DNA from: Strigamia acuminata
Lineage: Eukaryota > Arthropoda > Chilopoda > Geophilomorpha > Linotaeniidae
Assembly: GCA_949358305.1 (NCBI GenBank)
Contig: OX442314.1
Span: 26,645,118 to 26,709,117, forward strand
Length of the DNA stretch: 64,000 bases
Direction: 5' to 3'
Position 1 is the stretch's first letter; every line of letters starts with the position of its first letter. The position numbers were made by a program, and so were the translations under genes. Positions 1-10,036 of the stretch are shown piece by piece. The notes beneath the pieces are model-generated. The model ran no database searches. It saw nothing but the letters and a program-made list of their open reading frames with translations, and was not told the origin of the DNA.

Positions 1-493
1 TTATTCGGCACTCGCGCATTTGATGCCCCGTTCGCAGACAGTTAAAGCACAGACGAGCTTTCCAAACTATTTCCTTCTTGACGCTTGCGTCCATCGTTTT
101 CTTACAATTCGCATTGAGGTGCCATTCATTGCAAAAGATGCACTTGACTTTCGACGCGTCCGCTTTTGAACTCGAATCGGATCGCGAATTCTTTGCCATT
201 TCTTTGCAAGTGTCTAATCTCCGTCTTTTTCTTTTTTCCAGACGCTCGTTCGGAACCTATTGCTGCTTCCACCCGTTTGGCAATCTCGACTTCTTCTTTT
301 AAAAAGTTCAGCAATGTCACAACATTATTGATCTGGTCGCCCCGCATCCGAAAAAACCGGAGACCAGTTTCCATGGGAAATTTGCGCAAAATGTCCGGTC
401 CGAGAAACAAACCGACAATTTCCTCCGGCACATCCCTGATCAACTTGATGAGCGCAGCCTTCTGCGCGGCTTCTGTTCCGTTCCGTAGCACCT
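1..493 (-). pseudogene. BEL/Pao-like retrotransposon gag fragment, frameshifted, running off the left edge
   Basis: Read on the minus strand from about 490, an open frame gives a helical gag-like segment with the stretch RGDQINNVVTLLNFLKEEVE. Around 224-238 it meets an A-rich run and the frame changes. In the new frame two zinc knuckles follow: CIFCNEWHLNANC (about 90-135) and CFNCLRTGHQMREC (about 10-50). This knuckle pair is typical of BEL/Pao gag-pol polyproteins; the family call is an inference from it. There is no in-frame ATG upstream (an in-frame stop lies near 570-575), so the start is missing or was not found. The rest of the element would lie left of the window. The frameshift sits in a homopolymer-rich stretch, so it may be decay or an assembly error. 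Confidence 0.6.
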
Positions 494-1503
494 TAATATC
501 TCCGCATACGCCAATGCGTAAGAACCTTTGAACACTGGAAATCTTGAGATCCGAGACAATGCTGTGACGGTCATGACGTCATATTTAGTCCCAAGTTCAC
601 CGATAGATGGCGCTATTTCCCATTTCGGCGGGAAATTCGAATATACTTATTATTTATGTGATGTTTATATAAAATTAAAGGTTTTATATAAATCCACGGT
701 ATTCCTAGATATTATATCATACTAGTATGATATATTTGAGTCTTTATCCCTCCAGTTGTGTTATGATTTGGACAAATTATAACAACACCTGGGCAAAAGG
801 ATTAAGTCACCCCTCACCACCCACAGTGTTTGAAGATACACTTTGAATTAAGACAATAGCCTTAATTGCAAATGTGTCCTCCGTATCCACTTCCTGGGAC
901 AGACTTTGTAGAAGACTACGTCCCCTGTATCCACTTCCTATTTACTAGGATTGGACAGTTTTGAGTGACCAGTGTTCCTATTGGAGCAATGGCCACTCAT
1001 TCTTCTCTCTGAGTATATAACCCGGTGTAAACCGGAAATAGCTCGCTCTTGTTTTTGTTTCTGTTTGATATATACTTGAGCCCTTATTCTACGCTTCGCT
1101 TCGCTTCGCTTCATGCCAACATTCCGTTGTAGGGGCACGTGCATTAAATTCCGTGCTCAAACCCTTTTCCGCCGAGACATTAGGGTCAAACCTAGTGTTG
1201 GATTGACGTGAGCACCATTGATTCAATTCTGGGCTGGTTGTACTTTGGTGCAACAGAATCGACAGGGTCTTTTCATATAATCATTGTATTTATACAGGTT
1301 TAGTTATGTTTGATTATTAGATTATTTGTAATTTAATAATTCAATTCATACCTTTGTTTTGTGTTTGGATTTATTCGTAAATTCAACATGATATTCAAAG
1401 TCTAACTTTGAGTAACTCATATTTATGGTTATTTCGATAATCATAAATAGACCAATTGGTAAATATCTACGAATAGATATTTAAACCAATGGTCACCCAA
1501 AGT
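494..1503. other. Non-coding stretch between two retroelements; possible LTR-type promoter
   Basis: No credible coding region. A perfect 22-bp palindrome lies at 713-734. A good TATA box (TATATAA) is near 1013-1020 on the plus strand, followed by an in-phase CTTCG repeat near 1095-1110. The TATA box and the TGTTATG...ATAACA stem near 759-784 suggest remains of an LTR, but no matching copy or clean boundaries were found. The core TAGATGGCGC near 603 resembles a CTCF-type motif. Confidence 0.35.
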
Positions 1504-1882
1504 TGTGACGATGCGGCAAAGTCAACCGCACTTCTCGGATAATTTAGTTACACAGAACCAACCGAAGCAGACGACAATCAGTCCGATTGCAGACGACACC
1601 TTTTACGCCCGAAATAAGAACTTTACACACTCTTATTTCAAGGCTGAACACAACTGTTAACGTTACTTTAGGGCTTTTGAGCCACTCGTTTGTATAGCTA
1701 GTTACACTCGTATTTTACTGGCCATTCTGTCGGCCATAGTTATTATATAACTTATTTTTGACTTGAATAAATGTTCTATGTTTTGATAAACATAAACGTT
1801 TTGTTATTTGCACTTTACATACACTCTGCAGTTTCACTTGTATTTTTAGCAATAATTTCTATCCCGGGTAGTCATCGTCACA
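1504..1882 (+). mobile_element. 5' LTR of the Ty3/gypsy-type element (379 bp)
   Basis: It starts TGTGACGATG and ends CATCGTCACA, a perfect 10-bp terminal inverted repeat with the TG...CA ends expected of an LTR. A tRNA-Gln primer-binding site follows after two bases. Inside are a TATATAA at about 1744-1750 and an AATAAA at 1766-1771. No second copy was found in the window, so the LTR call rests on its ends and the adjacent primer-binding site. Confidence 0.75.
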
Positions 1883-1884
1883 CG

Positions 1885-1902
1885 TGGAGGTTCCACCGAG
1901 AT
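1885..1902 (+). other. Primer-binding site for tRNA-Gln
   Basis: TGGAGGTTCCACCGAGAT is complementary to the 3' end of the conserved eukaryotic tRNA-Gln (acceptor stem plus T-arm, including CCA). It begins with TGG two bases after the LTR end, the expected place for priming minus-strand DNA synthesis. The tRNA identity comes from known tRNA-Gln sequences, not from a tRNA gene in this window. Confidence 0.8.
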
Positions 1903-2670
1903 AGGTTGCAATTTTAAAGTGAACTCTGAGTTAAAAGTGCAATTTTTACCAAAATTTGAAAATTTGAAAAATGAAAATTTTTCTAAGTTATTTTTTGTAC
2001 AAAAAATCTAACTAAATAAATTTTGGACTTCTCGTGAAAAAATCTGTTTGTATATTTTTCCGAAAATATTTCAAAGAGAATTTTTTCCTATTTTTCTAAG
2101 TTTTATTCTTTTACTGGAAGGTTAAAACTGTTTGAAATAATCCAAAGCCGGGCAAGAATGTTAGATTTGAGCCAGGAACAATGCCACTCGAAGGAGGTCA
2201 CATCACTTTTGGATTATAGAAATATCTGGGACTAAACTCCGCAGGTATTTCTCAATTTTCCAATCACGATTGACCATTTGGACAAAGGATTCAAGAAAAC
2301 AAAAGTGCAAAGTTCTCACTTGCTTTCCAACAGCTTGACCAACTTGACGTGACATTGAACCAGTGCCATTTCGAACCACTTCTTGACCGTTTTGCCGACC
2401 AGTTTTTGACCGAGACCAGACCATTTGTGCCCGTAACCACTTCAGATCGAGTAGAAGGTAGGAAATATTTCCGTTATTAGTTTAATTTAAGCGTATTTTC
2501 GTTGAAAAGCGCGTAGTTTAACTTTTATTCTTTTGTGGGATTTAAAAGTGTGTTTCACTTCTTGTACAAGTGTACAAATTGCTTTTTAAGAAGAACTAGA
2601 ATATTCTTCGAGTGTTAAAAAAGGCTTTACTAGTTTTTCCGACTTATTTTCCTTCAGCGTATTCTTCTCC
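1903..2670 (+). other. Retrotransposon 5' leader
   Basis: AT-rich, with no convincing ORF on either strand, between the primer-binding site and the proposed gag ATG. Dimerisation or packaging signals would be expected here, but I recognise none. Confidence 0.5.
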
Positions 2671-5600
2671 ATGCCACGCGATCAGACTATGGCTTTGTTC
2701 GGCTCAGTGCACGGGGGCAGTAGAGACGGCGATCGGTCTATCGAACGCTCGAATCCAAACTCCCTCAGGACCGAACAGTTACCCATACCTGATGAGCTCG
2801 AAGTATTTTGCCGTCACTATCAGTTAAATATGACGCAATTTTCCTCAGTAGGGGAAGCGAGGCGCTTCACGGAGAATTGCCGTGGTCGCCCGCATCCTCA
2901 ACCACTTTCACCCGAAGTGATAGTGGTAAATAGGCAGACTATAGTCTGCGCACGGTATCTTGATGCTAAATTCGTACTGCGCATCTCATTCTGCACAGAC
3001 AATTTTCTAATTCCAGTCGTTATTTTGCAGTATTAAGCCGATGATTAGGCCTAATAATCCTAATTTAAAGTAAATAAACAACGGTATTTTGGTATGGCAT
3101 TTTGGTATGACATTTTGATATGGTATTTTGGTACGGTATTTTGGTATTTTGATATGGTATTTTAGTACCATTTGTACCAAATATGTTTTGGTATCATTGG
3201 TCCCAAATATGTTTTGGTACCAATGGTACCAAGGCCTAATAATCCTAAAATAAAGTAAATAAACAACGGTATTTTGGTATTTTGATTTGGTATTTTTGTA
3301 CCATTGGTACCAAATATATTTTGGTATTTTGGTACGGTATTTTGGTACGGTATTTTGGTATGGTATTTTGGTACGGTATTTTGGTACGGTATTTTGGTAT
3401 TTTGGTACGGTATTTTGGTATGGTATTTTGGTACGGTATTTTGGTATGGTATTTTGGTACGGTATTTTGGTACAATATCATGGTACCAATGGTACCAAAA
3501 TATATTTGGTACCAATAGTACGAAAATATATTTGGTACCAATGATACAAAAATACCATAATACCGTTGTTTATTTACTTTATTTTAGGATTATTAGGCTT
3601 TGGTACCATTGGTACCAAAACATATTTGGTACCAATGGTACCAAAACATATTTGGTACAAATGGTACTAAAATACCATACCAAAATATCAAAATACTGTA
3701 CCAAAATACCGTACCAAAATACCGTACCAAAATGCCATACCAAAATACCATACCAAAATGCCATTCCAAAATACCGTTGTTTATTTACTTTAAATTAGGA
3801 TTATTAGGCCTAATTACCGGCTTAATACTGCAAAATAACAACTGGAATTAGAAAATTGTCTGTGCAGAATGAGATGCGCAGTACGAATTTAGCATCAAGA
3901 TACCGTGCGCAGACTATAGTCGGGGAACGCTTCCTAACACGTACCAACGTGATAGGAATCCAGATCCCGAAGCGACTAGATCGAGGCCGCGCGAAGAAAT
4001 TCCGTTGCTCGCAGCGGAAAATTCTGAGCCGAATCTACCACCGCGTAGCAGTTCGCGTCAAGAACGAGAAATCGATCGGATCGGACCTGCAACGCCGGAA
4101 AGGAGACGTTCAGCGTCTCCCACTTCACGACGCCAGCGGGAACAAAGCCGACGCACCCCGCCTTTGCGTGATCCGTTTCCCGACGGCCGTGAAGATAATG
4201 GGTTAAGAAGTACTCGAACTCCTCAACCCGAATTGCGTTCACCTAACTTTTATCGCAGAAGGTTAAGTCCACGACGAGGAAATTCTCCACGACGAGGAAA
4301 TTCTCCACGACGAGGAAATTCTCCACGACGAGGAAATTCTCCACGACTTTCCCCCTCGCGCTCAAATCGTTTACGTGACCTTTCTCCGGTTCGAAACAAT
4401 TTCAATGATCGTAATAATAATAATTATAACGAGTTTGATGGTGATAATTTTAATTTTAACCATCGAGGAAGAGATAATTATGACCCTCACTCTCGAGGTG
4501 GGCGTAATAATTTCTATCCCCCACGTTATGATCGCGACGATCAGAACGAGGAAGATAATCGAAATTATCATAACGATCGAAATGATCGAAATGATCGAAA
4601 TGATCAGTATGATCAGAACGATCGAAATGATCGAAACAATCGAAATCATTTTCGGCGAAGTCATTCACCGAGAATGAGTCAGGATTTTTCTTCGAATAAT
4701 TCTGCGCCACTTTTATCTAACGACAGCCTGAGACAGATAATTCAAGGATTATCTGGTCAGGGCTGTAACCATCAAAACCCAAATCGACAATTCGGAAAAA
4801 GCTTAGAAATTCCGATTTTCGACGGGAACCAAAAAGAGGTTGCTCGATTTTTAGAAATCGTGAAAGCAGCCGCGCTCGGCAGAGGAGTGTCACTGGATGA
4901 CATGGTACATCAAGATGTACCCGGACATTTATTGGGCCATGCCCAAAAATGGTTCCATCAACATAGCCACCAATTCTCGAATTGGAGGACTTTTGAAAGA
5001 ATGTTTATAAAAAGGTTCGATCTTGTCCCGCTCACTCGAGCGAGACGACTCGACAATGTGAAACAACGCACCGACGAATCGTTGTATTGTTTCCTCCTGC
5101 GTTTCACACAGGAACAAGGGAAAATACCGCCTGGCGACATGGCAGGTACCACCAGTTTTTATAATAACATTAACCAAGAGAGTTTCTCACTGTTAATGAC
5201 ACACGGACTCTACGGAGATTATACAGTGGACGACATACTCCAATATGTCGGTTCACATCGTTGCAGGTTCGAGAACGCAACTCAACTTGCTGCGGAGCTT
5301 GAATGTGACAATGGTGAGACTCCCTCTGTTGCTAAAACCAACAAGGAATCAAAACTATTCCCAAGCAAAACCTCTCTTCGTGCTGCTCACACGGAAGAGG
5401 AAAATTCAAATGGACAAGACTCCGACGACACTGACGGTGAAGTCGAGGAGAGTTCAATGGAGAGAATGTTCGCAGCTCATTTCGAAAGCACTACAGGAAA
5501 GTGCTACTACTGTCACGAGCCGGGACACATTAAAAGAAATTGTCTCAAGCTCGCCAACAAATTAAAAGAAGGAAATGGGGGAAAAAGCGACTCCAACAAG

Positions 5601-5792
5601 CGCTTTAATCCCTCTTCGACACTTGACCTTTCTAAAAGACCCAAACCCAACTGGGTAACGGCCGAGTTTCTCGATCAAAAACTTGATGCAAAACTCGCAG
5701 ACTTTCAAGCAACGATGACAGATTTATTTAAATCTCATCTTAAAGCTGCGGCTACTCCAGCTCCCACTCCTAGTGAAGATAAAAAAAACTAA
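2671..5792 (+). pseudogene. gag of the Ty3/gypsy-type element, interrupted by a 975-bp insertion
   Basis: The proposed start ATG is at 2671. The 5' part (2671-2941) runs into a fold-back element, and the 3' part resumes after 3918 and stays open to the stop at 5790-5792. Removing the element plus one TA copy puts the two parts in the same frame. The downstream part has an Arg/Ser/Asn/Asp-rich basic region with four near-identical 18-bp repeats (about 4267-4345, RRGNSP units) and an NDRND repeat (about 4565-4650). A capsid-like region follows (about 4800-5300), then one CCHC knuckle CYYCHEPGHIKRNC (about 5504-5545). The stop overlaps the frameshift site. Gag assembles the particle and binds genomic RNA. 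The start codon is my choice and is not secure. Confidence 0.8.
2942..3916. mobile_element. Fold-back (MITE-like) element inserted in gag, TA target duplication
   Basis: The ends are long, nearly perfect inverted repeats of about 150 bp (2942-3090 against about 3770-3916). Each starts TAGTCTGCGCACGG and is flanked by TA (2940-2941 and 3917-3918). The interior is itself nearly palindromic: a tandem array of GGTATTTTGGTA/GGTACGG-type units (about 3085-3540), its mirror image (about 3540-3775), and inner inverted copies of the sub-terminal segment (near 3232-3270 and 3555-3605). There is no transposase, so it is non-autonomous. A TA duplication fits the Tc1/mariner/pogo superfamily. ORFs within the array are repeat translations. 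Confidence 0.85.
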
Positions 5793-5823
5793 TTCAGGGG
5801 GTTGACACAATTTCTCAACCCCC
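5783..5823 (+). promoter_or_regulatory. -1 ribosomal frameshift signal at the gag/pol junction
   Basis: The heptamer AAAAAAC (5783-5789) is phased as A AAA AAC in the gag frame and is followed directly by the gag stop TAA (5790-5792). After a 7-nt spacer comes a perfect 9-bp hairpin: GGGGGTTGA (5797-5805), a 9-nt loop, and TCAACCCCC (5815-5823). Slipping back one base enters the pol frame, which is open from here to 10036. Heptamer, spacer and hairpin all match the known requirements for -1 frameshifting; function is inferred. Confidence 0.88.
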
Positions 5824-8800
5824 GATTAAACCTTTTTTGTCACTGGATAAAGCTACCGATACTGTATCGTCAGAACAACCTAAAAATTTAACAAAGGGTT
5901 TAACGATACCATTTTTAAGTGATTCAAAAAATTCACTCGATCCACTGGATATGGAGATTGATTTTGACTTGATTCCGACTCTCGTACAAGCCATAAGTTC
6001 TACTGGTGGAGTGAACGAAGGAGTAGAATCAATGACGAATCAACTCAAAAATTTATCCATTTTTCACGGAAATTGGAATAAATATAAAATTAAGAATAAG
6101 TTTGGAAAAATTAAAAGATCCAAACTAGGCAAGATTTTTGTCCCAAAAGATCGAGTCGAAAAAATTAGCAAAGTTTACAACAGTAAATCAGCTACTCGTT
6201 TCATCGACGATCCCCGAATGAACATAAATATTGGAGGATTAAATTATAATGCTCTAATGGATTCGGGGGCGACCCAATGTTTTATTGGGATTCAATTACT
6301 GTCAAACACAGAGATTCCAGTGGAATTCATCCAAGAATGTCCCAAAGGAATGCGTGTTTGTGCCGTCGGAATCGACCACAAGCCGTTAGGGCAAGTAACA
6401 CTTTGCGTCAATTGGGCCAACAAAACCAAATTGACTCCGACCAATTTCATAATTCTCGAGAAGAATGTATGTGGCCTAATCCTTGGCCACAACTTCATGA
6501 GAAGGACTGGAATAAATTTAAATCCACTTCGGGCTGTCTTCACTTGTGATTTTATGCCCGGTTGGACTGCTCCTTATGAAACCACGGAGTTGAACTGCAG
6601 TTTAGCAAAACTCCGCACAATCGATGCTAAGGGGGACGAAACTCACACCCCAGCTGATTGGGTGGAGAGACTAGTGGCAGATTGCGACAGCTCCGACGAG
6701 AATAAAGAAAAGTTACGTCATGTAATTTTGAGTGTTCAAAATGCATTTCGTGATAAAGTTGGTTGTACTAACATAGCCAAACATACCATTAAATTTAAAA
6801 AGGATGCAAAATGGAAAGTGCAACCTTATAGAATGTATAATCCTGCCAAGAAGGCGATTATGACAGAGTTGGTAGAGGAACTGGAGGCAGATGGCCTGAT
6901 TGAACCATCTACCGGTCCCTATATTAGTCACCCGGTGATAGTCGCTAAACCCAACGGGACTTATCGATTATGCATCGACTACAGGTGGTTGAACGCCATT
7001 ACGGAAATTGACACGATCCAAATGCCCAGCATAGATCTGTTAATTCATAACACAAACCAGGCTAAATATTTTACCTCTCTGGACTTAACACAGGGTTACC
7101 ATCAGATGGAGATGGCAGAGGAGGATAAAAGCAAAACAGCTTTTTACACGCCAAAAGGGAAATTCCAATTTAAAAGGATACCCTTTGGTTTGTGCAACGC
7201 ACCTAGCTCGTTTCAACACCTTATGAGTGGAGTGATGGGCGACGCACTATACAAACATGCATTGGTCTACCTCGACGACATCATTATTTTTTCAACTTCA
7301 TGGAAAAAACATTTGGAAGATATTAAAGATGTTTTGGAAAGACTGGACAAGGCTAATTTAACTATTAATAAGGCCAAGTCCAAGTTTGGACGAACTTCTT
7401 TAAAATTTCTGGGTCACTTTATCACCGCAAATGGATTATTACCTGACCCAGATAAAACGTCAGCAGTTAGGAAATTCCCGACTCCTACTTGCTCAAAAGA
7501 CATTCAACGATTTCATGGGCTGTCTAATTTTTTCCGAAAATTTATTCCGCACCATGCAACCATTTCTCGTCCATTAACTAGCATAATGCACGATCCCGCC
7601 AAATTTATTTGGGGAAAAGAACAAATAAACGCTTTTGAACGTATAAAAGATATTTTATGCGACAAACATCAGGCATTACACATGCCTGATATGACTAAGC
7701 AGTTTGTTGTCTTGACAGACGCATCCCATGACGGCCTTGGTGCAGTTCTGTGCCAAGACGTTGAGGTATTCGACGTCAAGAAACAAAAGATGGTTTTACA
7801 ACCAAAACCGGTTGCTTACGCCAGCCGAGTTTTGAGAGGAGCGGAAGTGCGTTATTCTACTCCGGAGCTAGAGTGTTTGGCGGTAGTATGGGCAGTCGAT
7901 AGATTTCGCCCATACTTAGAATACATCACCTTCACTTTGGAGTCAGATGCACAGGCTTTAAAATGGCTGATGAGTACGCCGGAACCATCGGGAAGGTTCG
8001 GTCGTTGGGCGGTACGCATTCAGTGCGGCGCGTTCAAAATCGAATTCCGTCGCGGCGCTTTAAACCAAGTAGCCGACGCTCTTTCTCGTGCTCCGTTGTC
8101 AGCACTGGACACTCCAGTGGATGACTACTTAGAGCCAGAGGAGATCACCCAATTTTTTCCAAATTGGACAGGAAATAGACATTTATGTCTAAAACCTACA
8201 GACAAACGTTGTGCTACATTTTCGAATTTGCACGTTCATTTTGACGATTTTCCAGAAGCAGCCAATGCTGACGTATCGGCTATTTCTGGAGAAAAGGGGG
8301 AGGATACTGATAATTGTTGCAAAAACAAAAATGCAACTCTTTACAGTGCCCTAACTGATGTTTTAAAAGAAGCTCCTCCAACTCGCCGAGAAATCATTGA
8401 TGCGCAGTTGAAAGATTTGGAGTGTAGTAAAATTCTAGTTTATCTGAAAGCCACAGATGAACAGAAAAAGGAAATTACTGATGAATATTGGTTAAACATC
8501 GTACAAAGATATAGTTTGGACGAGGAAGAAGAAGATGGCGGACAAATGCTCATCTACTTCTGTCCAACATACGAGGAAGAACTCAACGACTCGGGAAATG
8601 GTTTTAAAGCCGTGATTCCACGTGTTTTAGTCAAACGAGCGTTGTTTGCCTGTCATGGTCACCCACTCACTGGCCATGCAGGGATGAGCAAAACTTTAGA
8701 ACAAGCAAAGCTCATGTATTTTTGGCCTAAAATGAGAAAAGACGTACGCAACTACGTGCGCAGCTGCCCTCATTGCCAGCAATACAAGCCAAACCAGCAT

Positions 8801-10036
8801 CAACAAAGACGATCTGGTTATGTGCCGCATAACATGACGAACCCCTGGGAAACGGTCAGCATCGATTTGATGGGACCAAAACCAGCGGGTAGATCACAAC
8901 TTCAATGGATTTTAGTGGTCATTGATCACTGTACTAAGTGGGTGGAAGTGTTTGCACTAGCCACAGCTTCTAGTGAATGCATTGTCAATCGCTTAAGCGA
9001 AGTATTTCACCGATGGGGATACCCCAAAAAGATTATATCTGATAACGGAAGACAATTTGTGAGCACTGTTTTTGAAGAATTGTGTAAAAGGAATCACATC
9101 GACATTGCTCACGTCAGTCCGTATCACGCCGCTGCAAACATCACTGAGAGAGCCAATAGGGACCTCAAGATGTTACTTGCAGTTTATTCCGATGTGCACT
9201 CCCATTGGCCGAAATATTTAAACCATTTCGCCTTTTCAATGCACACAGCTAAAAGCGAAGCAACGAATACGTCACCGATGTTACTTAACACGGGAAGGAC
9301 TGTTCCATTGCCGTTCAATCCTCGCATAATAAAACATGCGATCAAGTTCGACAGAGCAAACCCGGAAGCCTATGTATTTGGCATTCTGGAAGTGATCAAA
9401 AGAGCACACCAGGAAATGCATAGAAAGATACAGCGAAACTATGAAAAGCACGACAAAATACACAAAGATAAATATTATGTTTGTGATTTTGTTGTCGGAG
9501 ATTTAGTGTGGAAAGCGACACACATCTTATCCAATAAAGATAAGGGAATCTCAGCAGGATTCGCCGAAAAGAGAAACGGACCGTGGGAAATCACGGCGAT
9601 TCTCAGCGGCGGTAGCGCTTACGCTTTAAGGAAAATTTCTGATGGTTCCAAGGAACCATCAGTAAATATCCAGGATTTATCGCCTTACATCCCTTCCTAC
9701 CCGATTGAGGAATGGACAATAGACCAAAGAGTAGGAACAAGCGGTCCTCATCCCACTCCCAAATGGATAGAGGAACACGCTATTAATTCCGAGGAATTAA
9801 TAAAGGAAAACGTCCCAATGCAAACTGAAGTTCCCGTAAAGAGTCGTAAAAACGAGATTCCTCAGAAATCTCGTAAGAAACGAAAATTGGAACCACGCAC
9901 CGAAAGACCAAAGCGTGTTGCCAGACCTAACCCTAAATACGTAACCGATTTTGTGCAATTACTAAAATCATTACGTCAAAAAGAATGGACGGGATTTAAA
10001 CCAAAGTCCCCTCGAATCAGGAAAATCCGAAATTAA
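5783..10036 (+). CDS. pol: pol polyprotein: protease, reverse transcriptase, RNase H, integrase (expressed by -1 frameshift)
   Basis: Pol is in the -1 frame relative to gag and has no obvious ATG at its start, fitting a Gag-Pol fusion. Counting residues from a nominal start at 5837: aspartic protease motif DSGATQ at about 142; reverse transcriptase catalytic YLDD at about 478 (LVYLDDIIIF); RNase H TDASHDGLGA at about 627; integrase HHCC zinc finger around 945-980 (ending CPHCQQ); and the integrase triad D about 1010, D 1069 (DNGRQF), E 1104 (ITERANR). The YHAAANITER form around the glutamate resembles the HPQANP-E type of some gypsy clades. A GPF/Y-like segment (NGPWEI...YAL) follows near 1255-1275, then a basic C-terminal tail (KSRKKRK). 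No frameshift or stop interrupts about 1,400 codons. Confidence 0.92.
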   Translation, partial: KKLIQGVDTISQPPIKPFLSLDKATDTVSSEQPKNLTKGLTIPFLSDSKNSLDPLDMEIDFDLIPTLVQAISSTGGVNEGVESMTNQLKNLSIFHGNWNKYKIKNKFGKIKRSKLGKIFVPKDRVEKISKVYNSKSATRFIDDPRMNINIGGLNYNALMDSGATQCFIGIQLLSNTEIPVEFIQECPKGMRVCAVGIDHKPLGQVTLCVNWANKTKLTPTNFIILEKNVCGLILGHNFMRRTGINLNPLRAVFTCDFMPGWTAPYETTELNCSLAKLRTIDAKGDETHTPADWVERLVADCDSSDENKEKLRHVILSVQNAFRDKVGCTNIAKHTIKFKKDAKWKVQPYRMYNPAKKAIMTELVEELEADGLIEPSTGPYISHPVIVAKPNGTYRLCIDYRWLNAITEIDTIQMPSIDLLIHNTNQAKYFTSLDLTQGYHQMEMAEEDKSKTAFYTPKGKFQFKRIPFGLCNAPSSFQHLMSGVMGDALYKHALVYLDDIIIFSTSWKKHLEDIKDVLERLDKANLTINKAKSKFGRTSLKFLGHFITANGLLPDPDKTSAVRKFPTPTCSKDIQRFHGLSNFFRKFIPHHATISRPLTSIMHDPAKFIWGKEQINAFERIKDILCDKHQALHMPDMTKQFVVLTDASHDGLGAVLCQDVEVFDVKKQKMVLQPKPVAYASRVLRGAEVRYSTPELECLAVVWAVDRFRPYLEYITFTLESDAQALKWLMSTPEPSGRFGRWAVRIQCGAFKIEFRRGALNQVADALSRAPLSALDTPVDDYLEPEEITQFFPNWTGNRHLCLKPTDKRCATFSNLHVHFDDFPEAANADVSAISGEKGEDTDNCCKNKNATLYSALTDVLKEAPPTRREIIDAQLKDLECSKILVYLKATDEQKKEITDEYWLNIVQRYSLDEEEEDGGQMLIYFCPTYEEELNDSGNGFKAVIPRVLVKRALFACHGHPLTGHAGMSKTLEQAKLMYFWPKMRKDVRNYVRSCPHCQQYKPNQHQQRRSGYVPHNMTNPWETVSIDLMGPKPAGRSQLQWILVVIDHCTKWVEVFALATASSECIVNRLSEVFHRWGYPKKIISDNGRQFVSTVFEELCKRNHIDIAHVSPYHAAANITERANRDLKMLLAVYSDVHSHWPKYLNHFAFSMHTAKSEATNTSPMLLNTGRTVPLPFNPRIIKHAIKFDRANPEAYVFGILEVIKRAHQEMHRKIQRNYEKHDKIHKDKYYVCDFVVGDLVWKATHILSNKDKGISAGFAEKRNGPWEITAILSGGSAYALRKISDGSKEPSVNIQDLSPYIPSYPIEEWTIDQRVGTSGPHPTPKWIEEHAINSEELIKENVPMQTEVPVKSRKNEIPQKSRKKRKLEPRTERPKRVARPNPKYVTDFVQLLKSLRQKEWTGFKPKSPRIRKIRN

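Noticed and set aside
166-531. 121-codon plus-strand ORF
   Set aside because: Antisense shadow of the BEL/Pao-like gag fragment, whose minus-strand frames carry the zinc knuckles.
759-1250. A second LTR starting TGTTATG with a TATA box at 1013
   Set aside because: No matching copy, no CA end or target duplication, and the following TGGTGCAACAG could not be matched to a tRNA end. Kept only as a remark on the region.
3162-3800. Several overlapping ORFs of 60-160 codons on both strands
   Set aside because: They are translations of the GGTATTTTGGTA-type array in the fold-back element (FGTVFWYGILV repeats); no stop happens to fall in the unit.
4371-4710. ORFs in other frames over gag (Ile-rich or Asp/His-rich)
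   Set aside because: Shadows of the NDRND repeat in the gag frame.
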